A stretch of 44,767 bases of DNA from a gamma proteobacterium symbiont of Ctena orbiculata (GTDB lineage: Bacteria; Pseudomonadota; Gammaproteobacteria; Chromatiales; Chromatiaceae). The notes under the pieces are model-generated. The model was not told where the DNA came from, searched no databases, and saw only the letters and a list, made by a program, of their open reading frames with translations. Each line of letters begins with the position of its first letter. Within the stretch, counting starts at the first letter, position 1. Location of the stretch: positions 1-44,767 of the forward strand of contig NATV01000096.1 of the NCBI GenBank assembly GCA_003094535.1, in the 5' to 3' direction. Position numbers and translations under genes: made by a program. This document shows positions 1 through 6,698 of this stretch, piece after piece.

Positions 1-383
1 CGTGGCAGGCCGTTCTTGGAGGCGAAGGCTTCGGCGCGGCCGATGATAATGCAGTTGGTGACGATCAGCGGAATGAAGATGCCGAGTATTTTATGCAGTT
101 CATGGAAATAGGCGTTCATCCCCATCTCGATGGCGGTAACGAACGAGGCGATCACCAGCACGAAGACCGGAAGGCGCACCTCCGGACGCACATAGTTGCG
201 TATCAGGGAGACCGTGGTGTTGGAGGCGACCAGTACGGCCGTGGTGGCGAGTCCCAGGCCGAGGCCGTTGATGGCTGTATTGCTCACAGCCAGCAGCGGA
301 CAGAGCCCGAGCAGGGCGACCAGCGCCTGGTTGTTGTGCCACAATCCGTCGGTGATGAGTTCACGGAAGCTTGTATCGGCCAT
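1..383 (-). CDS. rnfE: Rnf electron transport complex subunit E (partial, N-terminal part)
   Basis: Inner-membrane subunit of the Rnf/Rsx complex, which moves electrons between ferredoxin and NADH coupled to ion translocation, or reduces SoxR in enteric bacteria. The gene reads leftwards off the window, so only the first 127 residues are visible; the family is usually about 200-230 residues. The start ATG is at 383. The visible part begins [18 protein letters not shown], then has hydrophobic helices including a [14 protein letters not shown] stretch and a later [19 protein letters not shown] segment. That last motif is the signature shared by RnfA and RnfE. Only 3 bases separate it from the rnfG stop, so it is the last visible gene of the operon. 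What follows (nth in E. coli) is outside the window. Confidence 0.93.
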   Translation of the reverse strand, partial: MADTSFRELITDGLWHNNQALVALLGLCPLLAVSNTAINGLGLGLATTAVLVASNTTVSLIRNYVRPEVRLPVFVLVIASFVTAIEMGMNAYFHELHKILGIFIPLIVTNCIIIGRAEAFASKNGLP

Positions 384-386
384 TGC

Positions 387-1025
387 CTACCCCTGGTTTT
401 CAATCGTTGGCGATCGATCGTAGAGCGCGTCTTTGTGGTCTTTGACATAGAGCAGCGTCTTTTTTACCGCCTCCACGATCGAGCGTGGCGTGATCGTGGC
501 ACCGGTGAACTGGTCAAATACGCCACCATCCCGTTTGACCCCCCACTTGGCCAGCGGCGGATCGCCAAGCGATCTGTCATTGAAGCTATGGATCCAATCG
601 GAGCGGGACTCCTCTACCTTGTCGCCCAGTCCGGGAGTCTCCTTGTGGCTGATTACGCGCACCCCCCCCAGGGTGCCGTCGTACCTGACCGCCACCAGCA
701 GCTTGATCGGTCCGCTGTAGCCATTGGGGACCACGGTGGTGAGTACCGTGGCCACCGGCTGCCCCAGCTTGCGGCCGCGATAGACCGTTGTCTCCTCGCT
801 GCCGAGGTGATCCGCTGCACGCAATTTGATGACGTCCGAGATCATGTCGTTGTCCACGCTGTCCTGGGGTACCAGGGCATAGAGCGAGCGCAATAGGGCC
901 TGGCGCTCGTTTTCAGCGATGCGCTCCTTGGTCATCGCATGGGTGAAGGTCACCAGCGAGGTGCCGAGGACAGCGAAGGAGGCAAGGACGCCGGCGGCGA
1001 TCAGTATCGCATCACGATATTTCAT
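387..1025 (-). CDS. rnfG: Rnf electron transport complex subunit G (FMN-binding)
   Basis: Periplasm-facing flavoprotein subunit of Rnf. The product is 212 residues, close to the family length. It has one N-terminal membrane anchor (about residues 6-28) and an FMN-binding domain. The family's flavinylation motif S/TGATxT is visible as TGATIT at residues 174-179; FMN is covalently attached to the last Thr in characterised RnfG and NqrC, so Thr179 is the predicted site. I chose the ATG at 1025, which overlaps the rnfD stop as ATGA; this implies translational coupling. The reading frame stays open upstream into rnfD, but that extension would be non-homologous. The flavin is normally attached by ApbE, which is not in this window. 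Confidence 0.95.
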   Translation of the reverse strand: MKYRDAILIAAGVLASFAVLGTSLVTFTHAMTKERIAENERQALLRSLYALVPQDSVDNDMISDVIKLRAADHLGSEETTVYRGRKLGQPVATVLTTVVPNGYSGPIKLLVAVRYDGTLGGVRVISHKETPGLGDKVEESRSDWIHSFNDRSLGDPPLAKWGVKRDGGVFDQFTGATITPRSIVEAVKKTLLYVKDHKDALYDRSPTIENQG

Positions 1026-2062
1026 ACCGTCCCTCCTCCATGGCCGTAGGTGCGGGGGCGGGTGTAGTAGTCGATCGTCGGTGCAGCCATGTTCATCAGC
1101 AGCACGGCAAAGGCGACGGCATCGGGATAGCCGCCCCAGGTACGGATGATGTAGACCAGGACCCCGATCGAGGCGCCGTAGATCAACTGGCCTGCGCGCG
1201 TGGTGCAGGCGGTGACGGGATCGGTTGCGATGAAGAAGGCACCGAGGATGGCGCCGCCACTGAAGAGATGGAACAGCGGAAAGGGAAAGCTCTCGGCATC
1301 GAAGAGCCAGAAAATCGTCGCCATGCCGACCAGGCCGCTGAGAAAAGCCAGGGGTATCTGCCAGGTGATGGTGCGCTTGTAAACCATCCAGATTCCCCCC
1401 ATGAGGAACCAGTTGCCGACCCATTCCCAGCCCAGACCGCCGAAGTCGCCCCACAGCGGGTGCTGCCGGATCTCGCTGATCATGCGGTTGAGATCGAGGT
1501 TGGTACGCATCTGATCCAAGGGGGTGGCCATGGTGATGGCATCCAGCATCACTCCTTCAGGAAGGATGCCGGCAAATTTAAAGGCCAGGATCTGTGCCGG
1601 GTTCAGCTGCTGTTCGGCCAGCATGAAAGGGGGGAGCCAGCTGGTCATCTCCACCGGATAGGAGATCAGCAGCAGAACATAGGCCGCCATCGCGGGATTG
1701 AACGGGTTGTAGCCGAGGCCGCCATACATCTGCTTGACCATGATGATGGCGAATGCCATGCCCAGGACCACCAGCCACCAGGGCAGCAGGGGAGGGATGG
1801 CGATGGCGAAAAGCAGGGCGGTAACCACCGCGCTGAGATCGAGCAGTACCGGAGTCACGGGCCGTTTGCGCAGCTTGATGATCAGGGCCTCGAACGCCGT
1901 CGCGGAGATAACGGCCAACGCTATGTTGATCAGCACGCCCCAGCCGAAGTAGAAGGCCATGGCGATAATCCCGGGCAGCAGCGCCAGAACCACCTGCAGC
2001 ATAACCTTGTCAACGCGGTTGATGCGCTTGGTGTGGGGGGAACTGGTGGTCTGGAATTCCAT
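1022..2062 (-). CDS. rnfD: Rnf electron transport complex subunit D
   Basis: Polytopic inner-membrane subunit of Rnf, 346 residues, homologous to NqrB. Many hydrophobic helices are visible, including PWWLVVLGMAFAIIMVK. The conserved YGGLGYNPFNPAM region lies at about residues 113-125. The covalent FMN site of the family is DAITMATPLD, with Thr180 as the expected attachment residue by alignment with characterised RnfD. The start ATG shares one base with the rnfC stop (TAATG), and the end overlaps rnfG by four bases. Translation is therefore probably coupled through C-D-G. Confidence 0.95.
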   Translation of the reverse strand: MEFQTTSSPHTKRINRVDKVMLQVVLALLPGIIAMAFYFGWGVLINIALAVISATAFEALIIKLRKRPVTPVLLDLSAVVTALLFAIAIPPLLPWWLVVLGMAFAIIMVKQMYGGLGYNPFNPAMAAYVLLLISYPVEMTSWLPPFMLAEQQLNPAQILAFKFAGILPEGVMLDAITMATPLDQMRTNLDLNRMISEIRQHPLWGDFGGLGWEWVGNWFLMGGIWMVYKRTITWQIPLAFLSGLVGMATIFWLFDAESFPFPLFHLFSGGAILGAFFIATDPVTACTTRAGQLIYGASIGVLVYIIRTWGGYPDAVAFAVLLMNMAAPTIDYYTRPRTYGHGGGTV

Positions 2063-3759
2063 TAGCGAGGCTGCTCCTCTTTTTGCATTTTTTTCCGCGC
2101 AACCTTGCGTCGCTCATCGACAGCCTCGATCTGCGCCTGTTGGGCGGCCGTCAGGTTATCGGTGTTTTTCGGGGCCTGCTGCTGTTTCGCCTTTTTCTCC
2201 GCCGCGCGCCTCATCGCCGCCTCGATGGCAGCCTGTTTGGCACCCTTGTCATCGCCTCCCTTGTTCGGGTCTTCACGCTTGGCTGCGGCAGGCTTTTTCA
2301 GATCCTCCTTCTTTTTGCGCAGTTTTGCCTTGCGTTCCGCTTCCAGGCGCTGCAGACGGGAGACTCTAAAGTCGTGGCGCTGCTTGGCATGCTCGGATTC
2401 ACGGCGTTCCTGCTCCATCGCCCAGCTCTCTGCCTTGGCGTAACGGTAGTACTGGACAAGGGGGATATGGGAGGGGCAGACATGGGAACAACAGCCGCAT
2501 TCGATGCAGTCGAAGAGGTTGTAGTCCTGCACCTTCTCCAGGTCCTTGGCCCGGCTGTACCAGTACATCTGCTGCGGCAGCAGATTGGCCGGACAGACAT
2601 CGGCACAACGTCCACAACGTATACATGCCCTGGCAGGTTGTGGCGGTGGAGTCTCTTTGGCGGTGGGGCAGAGCAGGCAGTTGGTACCCTTGGTTATGGG
2701 CACCTGGTCGGTGCTCAGATCGAATCCCATCATCGGGCCGCCCAGGATAAGCTGCTGGGGTTGGGCTTCAAGATAACCCCCTGCCTGAGCGATCAGGTCG
2801 CCGGCGAGCATGCCGAGGGGGGCCTCGAGATTTCCCGGTTCGCTGATGCCTTCACCGGTGACCGTGACGATACGGGATATCAGGGGGCGACCCTCGAGTA
2901 CGGCATCGGCGATGGCTGCGGCAGTGGCGACGTTGTGGCAGATCACGCCCACCTGGGCAGGTAACCCCGAGGTGGGGACCTCGCGCCCGGTGAGGATCCT
3001 GATCAACTGCTTTTCACCGCCGCTGGGATAGAGCGTCGGGATCCGTACAACCTCGATATTCTCCTCCTCACGCAGCTGTTGAAACATCTCCAGGATCGCT
3101 TCCGGTTTGTTGTCCTCGATGGCGATCAGGCACTCTTCGCTCTGCAGCATGTGTTGCAGGATGCGCGCTCCATTCATGACCCGCTCGGCCTGGTCCCGCA
3201 TCAGCCGGTCATCACAGGTAATATAGGGTTCGCACTCGGCACCGTTGATAATCAGGGTCTTGATGGGTTTACCCGGATTGAGCTTGATCGCGGAGGGGAA
3301 TGTGGCGCCGCCCAGGCCGACGATACCCGAGTCACGAATGCGCCGACGCAGGATCTCGCTGTCGACGGAGTGAAAGTCGCTGATCGGATCGGGCAGCTCG
3401 CCCCAACGGTCATCACCGTCGGGTTCGATAACGATACAGAGGCCAGTCAGGCCTGAAGGATGGGGAACCACATGCTCCGCTATCTCCACTACGATCCCCG
3501 AGGTGGGTGCGTGCACGGGTGCGGAGACCGGTGCGGCTGAACCGGCGATGATCTCCCCTTTCAGTACACTGTCGCCAACAGCCACCTGGGGCTGGGCCTG
3601 GACGCCGATATGCTGCTGGAGCGGTAGCACCAGACGACGGGGAAGCCTGGCCTGCTGCAGCGGACGCTGTAGCGACATCTCTTTCTTTTCCGGCAGGTGC
3701 AGGCCGCCGTGAAATTGCCACAACTCCCGGGTCTTGCCTTTTTTCGATTCGACATACAT
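2062..3759 (-). CDS. rnfC: Rnf electron transport complex subunit C (NADH-binding, two 4Fe-4S)
   Basis: Peripheral cytoplasmic subunit that binds NADH/FMN and carries two [4Fe-4S] clusters. From the ATG at 3759 the protein has 565 residues and begins with the family pattern WQFHGGLHLPEKK. A glycine-rich nucleotide-binding region (GLGGATFPSAIKL) and INGAECEPYITCDDRLM follow. Cluster ligands are Cys379, 382, 385, 389 and Cys418, 421, 424, 428. After about residue 445 comes a charged, Lys/Glu/Ala-rich tail of about 120 residues, as in many gammaproteobacterial RnfC proteins. The frame is open 47 codons further upstream, but this overlaps rnfB and lacks family similarity, so I rejected it. Five bases separate it from the rnfB stop. 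Confidence 0.95.
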   Translation of the reverse strand: MYVESKKGKTRELWQFHGGLHLPEKKEMSLQRPLQQARLPRRLVLPLQQHIGVQAQPQVAVGDSVLKGEIIAGSAAPVSAPVHAPTSGIVVEIAEHVVPHPSGLTGLCIVIEPDGDDRWGELPDPISDFHSVDSEILRRRIRDSGIVGLGGATFPSAIKLNPGKPIKTLIINGAECEPYITCDDRLMRDQAERVMNGARILQHMLQSEECLIAIEDNKPEAILEMFQQLREEENIEVVRIPTLYPSGGEKQLIRILTGREVPTSGLPAQVGVICHNVATAAAIADAVLEGRPLISRIVTVTGEGISEPGNLEAPLGMLAGDLIAQAGGYLEAQPQQLILGGPMMGFDLSTDQVPITKGTNCLLCPTAKETPPPQPARACIRCGRCADVCPANLLPQQMYWYSRAKDLEKVQDYNLFDCIECGCCSHVCPSHIPLVQYYRYAKAESWAMEQERRESEHAKQRHDFRVSRLQRLEAERKAKLRKKKEDLKKPAAAKREDPNKGGDDKGAKQAAIEAAMRRAAEKKAKQQQAPKNTDNLTAAQQAQIEAVDERRKVARKKMQKEEQPR

Positions 3760-3764
3760 GGGTT

Positions 3765-4343
3765 TCAGCCTGACTTTGCCGCCAACGGGGAGGCTGCGAC
3801 CTCTTCCAGACCGCTTTGCGGGAAGGGCCAGCGCCAATTGCCTGTATTCAGCGGTATCGGTTGCATGAGGATGCAATCGACGGGGCAGGGGGGCAGGCAA
3901 CGCTCACAACCGGTACACTCGTCGCTGATCACCACGTGCATCTGCTTGGCGGCACCGATTATGGCGTCCACGGGACAGGCCTGAATGCAAAGGGTACAGC
4001 CGATACACTCCTCCTCTTTGATTATCGCGATGGACTTGGGTTTCTCCTCTGCGGCTCCCGCATCCAGGGGCACGGGATCCCGCCCCAGGAGATCGGCGAG
4101 GGCAACCATGGTGGCTTCACCCCCCGGGGGACAGAGATTGATATCCACTTCCCCGCCGGCAAGGGCCTCTGCATAGGGCCGGCAGCCGGCAAAACCGCAC
4201 TGGCCGCACTGGGTCTGAGGCAGGAGTTTTTCGATCTGGTCGGTTATCGGGTCGCCTTCCACATGGAAACGGATATTGGCATAACCGAGCAGCAGGCCGA
4301 ACAGGGCGGCAAGGGAGGTGATGGTAAGGATGGCGACTAACAT
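3765..4343 (-). CDS. rnfB: Rnf electron transport complex subunit B (ferredoxin-like)
   Basis: Iron-sulfur subunit of Rnf, 192 residues. It has an N-terminal membrane anchor (residues 1-22), then a four-cysteine motif (Cys46, 49, 54, 71) for one [4Fe-4S] cluster. A 2[4Fe-4S] ferredoxin domain follows, with Cys113, 116, 119, 123 and Cys143, 146, 149, 153. This is the presumed entry point for ferredoxin electrons. I chose ATG 4343 because it opens directly on the anchor (MLVAILTI) and has AGGGA upstream. A start 12 codons earlier would overlap rnfA. It lies 13 bases after rnfA. Confidence 0.95.
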   Translation of the reverse strand: MLVAILTITSLAALFGLLLGYANIRFHVEGDPITDQIEKLLPQTQCGQCGFAGCRPYAEALAGGEVDINLCPPGGEATMVALADLLGRDPVPLDAGAAEEKPKSIAIIKEEECIGCTLCIQACPVDAIIGAAKQMHVVISDECTGCERCLPPCPVDCILMQPIPLNTGNWRWPFPQSGLEEVAASPLAAKSG

Positions 4344-4356
4344 CGAATGGCAGTCC

Positions 4357-4938
4357 CTATGACGCAACCAGTCCCGCAAAGCCCATGAATGCCATCGACA
4401 TCAGGCCGGCGGTGATCAGGGCGATCGCGTTTCCCTGCAGGGGTTCAGGGACGTCCGCGACGGTGACCCGTTCGCGAATGCCGGCAAACAGTACCAGCAC
4501 CAGGGAGAAGCCCGCGGCGGCGCCGAAGCCATAGAGCGCGGACTCGATAAAACCGTGTTGTTCCTGGGTATTCAGCAGGGCCACGCCGAGCACCGCGCAG
4601 TTGGTGGTTATCAGCGGCAGGAAGATGCCCAGCACCTGATAGAGCATCGGGCTGGTCTTGTGCATCACCATCTCGGTGAACTGAACAACGACCGCGATCA
4701 CCAGGATGAAGGCGATGGTGCGGAGAAACTCCAGGCCCAGGGGAATAAGCAGATACTCATTGACCAGATAGGAGCAGATGGCCGAGAGGGTGAGAACGAA
4801 GGTGGTGGCCAGGCCCATGCCGGTTGCCGTTTCCAGCTTGCGGGAGACGCCCATGAAGGGGCAGAGTCCGAGGAATTTTACCAGGACGAAGTTGTTCACC
4901 AGCACGGTGCTGATCAAGATAAGGGCGTATTCCTGCAT
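4357..4938 (-). CDS. rnfA: Rnf electron transport complex subunit A
   Basis: First gene of the operon: a polytopic inner-membrane protein of 193 residues, the usual family length. It begins [20 protein letters not shown] and shows [16 protein letters not shown], then [17 protein letters not shown], the motif also seen in RnfE. In solved Rnf structures RnfA and RnfE form the membrane core around an iron-sulfur centre. It is transcribed away from metY. I see no strong Shine-Dalgarno sequence and no clear sigma70 pair before it, so the operon promoter is not assigned. Confidence 0.95.
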   Translation of the reverse strand: MQEYALILISTVLVNNFVLVKFLGLCPFMGVSRKLETATGMGLATTFVLTLSAICSYLVNEYLLIPLGLEFLRTIAFILVIAVVVQFTEMVMHKTSPMLYQVLGIFLPLITTNCAVLGVALLNTQEQHGFIESALYGFGAAAGFSLVLVLFAGIRERVTVADVPEPLQGNAIALITAGLMSMAFMGFAGLVAS

Positions 4939-5244
4939 ATAAAAGACCGAAAATGAGTAATGGCGTAAGGATAAGCGGCTGCTTAATCGGTTACAACTCG
5001 TGAGTATTGGGTAATTTCACGCTACTATGCGCATCTATGCCAAATGCCGCATTGACAAGCCGCAAATGGCACGATTTCAGTAACAAAATTAATCTCTTCC
5101 GGTCGCCGTTTTGGCCGGTAACCCCCTGGAGAGGATCGAAACGACGGGCGAGCGCAGTGGAATTGTCCGCTTCTCCATCCGGGACACTATTAATAACAGA
5201 CGCCTGATCTAAATCAGGCCAATAAATCTTGAGGATGAAGAGTG
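4939..5244. promoter_or_regulatory. Divergent intergenic region rnfA/metY with hairpins and FNR-like dyad
   Basis: This gap separates the rnf operon (left) from metY (right), so both promoters should be here. A hairpin with a 6-bp stem lies at 5099-5118. A perfect dyad GCCTGAT-CTAA-ATCAGGC lies at 5202-5219, 12 bases before the metY Shine-Dalgarno sequence. Its core TGAT-N4-ATCA matches the core of CRP/FNR-family sites; the FNR consensus is TTGAT-N4-ATCAA. TTGACA occurs at 5052-5057 but has no acceptable -10 partner. The dyad could equally be an RNA hairpin controlling translation. I do not see a recognisable SAM or SAH riboswitch. Confidence 0.4.
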
Positions 5245-6522
5245 ATGAAATTAGAGTCATTGGCGTTGCATGCCGGCTACGAATCAGATCCGACCACCAA
5301 GGCGGCCGCGGTTCCGATCTATCAAACCACCTCGTACACATTTGACGATACCCAGCACGGCGCGGATCTGTTTGATCTCAAGGTGGTCGGCAACATCTAT
5401 ACCCGTATCATGAATCCGACCACCGCGGTACTGGAGCAGCGCCTCACCGAGATGGAGGGTGGCATAGGCTCACTGGCGGTCTCTTCCGGCATGGCGGCCA
5501 TTACCTACGCCATCCAGTGCATCGCCATGAGCGGCGACAACATCGTCAGCACCAGCCAGCTCTACGGCGGCACCTACAATCTCTTCGCCCATACCTTTCC
5601 GCGTCAGGGGATCGAGGTGCGCATGGCCTCCTTCGACGACTATGAGAAGCTGGAGAGCCTCATGGACGACAGGACCAAGGCGCTGTTTTGCGAGTCCATC
5701 GGCAACCCGGCCGGCAATGTGGTGGACCTGGAGCGGCTGGCCGAGATCGCCCATCGTCATGGCCTGCCCCTGATCGTCGACAATACGGTGGCGACCCCCT
5801 ATCTCTGCCGCGCCTTCGACCACGGCGCCGACATCATCGTTCACTCCCTGACCAAGTACATCGGCGGCCACGGCACCTCCATCGGCGGCATCATCATCGA
5901 CTCGGGCAGGTTCGACTGGGTGGCCAACAAGGAGCGCTTTCCCATGCTCAACGAGCCCGATCCCTCCTACCACGGCGTGGTCTACACCGAGGCCCTGGGT
6001 CCGGCGGCCTACATCGCCCGCTGCCGGGTGGTACCATTGCGCAATACCGGCTCGGCGATCTCGCCCCACAACGCCTTTCTCATCATGCAGGGCCTGGAGA
6101 CCCTCGGCCTGCGCATGGAGCGCCACTGCGAGAACAGCATCAAGGTGGCGGAGTATCTGAAACAGCATCCCCAGGTGAAGTGGGTCAACTACGCGGCCCT
6201 GCCGGAGAGTCCCCACTACGAACGCTGTAAAAAGATCACCAAAGGCCAGGCCTCGGGCATCCTCAGCTTCGGCATCGAGGGAGGCATAGAGGCGGGTGCC
6301 CGCTTCATCGACGCCCTGCAGATGATCCTGCGCCTGGTCAACATCGGCGACGCCAAGTCCCTGGCCTGCCATCCCGCTTCCACCACCCACAGACAACTCA
6401 ACGAGGAGGAGTTGGCGACAGCGGGGGTGAGTGCGGACATGGTGCGCCTCTCCATCGGCATCGAGCATGTGGATGACATCATTGCGGACATCAGCCAAGC
6501 GCTGGAGGCAGCTAAGGGCTGA
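5245..6522 (+). CDS. metY: O-acetylhomoserine aminocarboxypropyltransferase / sulfhydrylase (MetY type)
   Basis: PLP enzyme of the Cys/Met metabolism family that makes homocysteine from O-acetylhomoserine and sulfide, a direct-sulfhydrylation step in methionine synthesis. The product has 425 residues from ATG 5245, the length typical of MetY and longer than MetB/MetZ (about 380-400). Visible family features are LALHAGYESDPTTKAAAVPI near the N-terminus, YTRIMNPTTAVLEQR, and the PLP lysine in HSLTKYIGGHG (Lys204). The C-terminus has the SLACHPASTTH motif. A GTG three bases earlier is also possible; GAGGA at 5231-5235 is 9 bases from the ATG and 6 from the GTG. Related enzymes (cystathionine lyases, OSHS) are less likely given length and the early insert. 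Confidence 0.9.
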   Translation: MKLESLALHAGYESDPTTKAAAVPIYQTTSYTFDDTQHGADLFDLKVVGNIYTRIMNPTTAVLEQRLTEMEGGIGSLAVSSGMAAITYAIQCIAMSGDNIVSTSQLYGGTYNLFAHTFPRQGIEVRMASFDDYEKLESLMDDRTKALFCESIGNPAGNVVDLERLAEIAHRHGLPLIVDNTVATPYLCRAFDHGADIIVHSLTKYIGGHGTSIGGIIIDSGRFDWVANKERFPMLNEPDPSYHGVVYTEALGPAAYIARCRVVPLRNTGSAISPHNAFLIMQGLETLGLRMERHCENSIKVAEYLKQHPQVKWVNYAALPESPHYERCKKITKGQASGILSFGIEGGIEAGARFIDALQMILRLVNIGDAKSLACHPASTTHRQLNEEELATAGVSADMVRLSIGIEHVDDIIADISQALEAAKG

Positions 6523-6534
6523 GTAGTTTGTCGA

Positions 6535-6550
6535 GCCCGCAAATGAACGC
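6535..6550 (+). repeat. Solo arm of the decamer repeat family
   Basis: The string CCCGCAAATGAACGC, preceded by G, lies 13 bases after the metY stop. It matches the outer half of the inverted-repeat arms at 11404-11572 and 27013-27230. No oppositely oriented partner is visible within the following 160 bases, so this looks like a lone or eroded arm. Confidence 0.55.
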
Positions 6551-6572
6551 TTTTAAAGACAACTATTTCGAA

Positions 6573-6648
6573 GTGTAGGCTAGGGCCCCGTCCCACCTGA
6601 CCGCCATGGCTTGAGACGCACGTCGGCAGGACAGGGCCCCAGCCACAC
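6573..6648. other. Long GC-rich imperfect inverted repeat between convergent genes
   Basis: Positions 6573-6593 pair with 6629-6648: GTGT, a bulged A, then GGCTAGGGCCCCGTCC against GGACAGGGCCCCAGCC followed by ACAC. Eighteen of 20 positions pair, with two A-C mismatches, and the apical segment is 35 bases. It sits between the convergent metY and beta-propeller genes, where a bidirectional transcription stop would be useful. No clear U tract follows on either strand, so intrinsic termination is not proven. Confidence 0.5.
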
Positions 6649-6698
6649 TTCCTGCAGTATCAATTAATCTCGCGCCCCTATGAACCCTGTCCGGGTTG

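Noticed and set aside
387-1454. Long rnfG reading extending into rnfD
   Set aside because: The extra 143 codons overlap rnfD out of frame and have no family similarity; the ATGA start at 1025 fits RnfG.
5052-5080. TTGACA at 5052 as a metY promoter
   Set aside because: No hexamer resembling TATAAT lies 15-19 bases downstream; the -35 match alone is not enough.
5007-5207. Possible small plus-strand gene of 66 codons upstream of metY
   Set aside because: No Shine-Dalgarno sequence, no recognisable composition or hydrophobic pattern, and it lies across the hairpins of the divergent intergenic region.
5099-5219. Known SAM-I/SAM-II/SAH riboswitch before metY
   Set aside because: The conserved core strings and helix order of those classes are not visible; only unspecific hairpins are.
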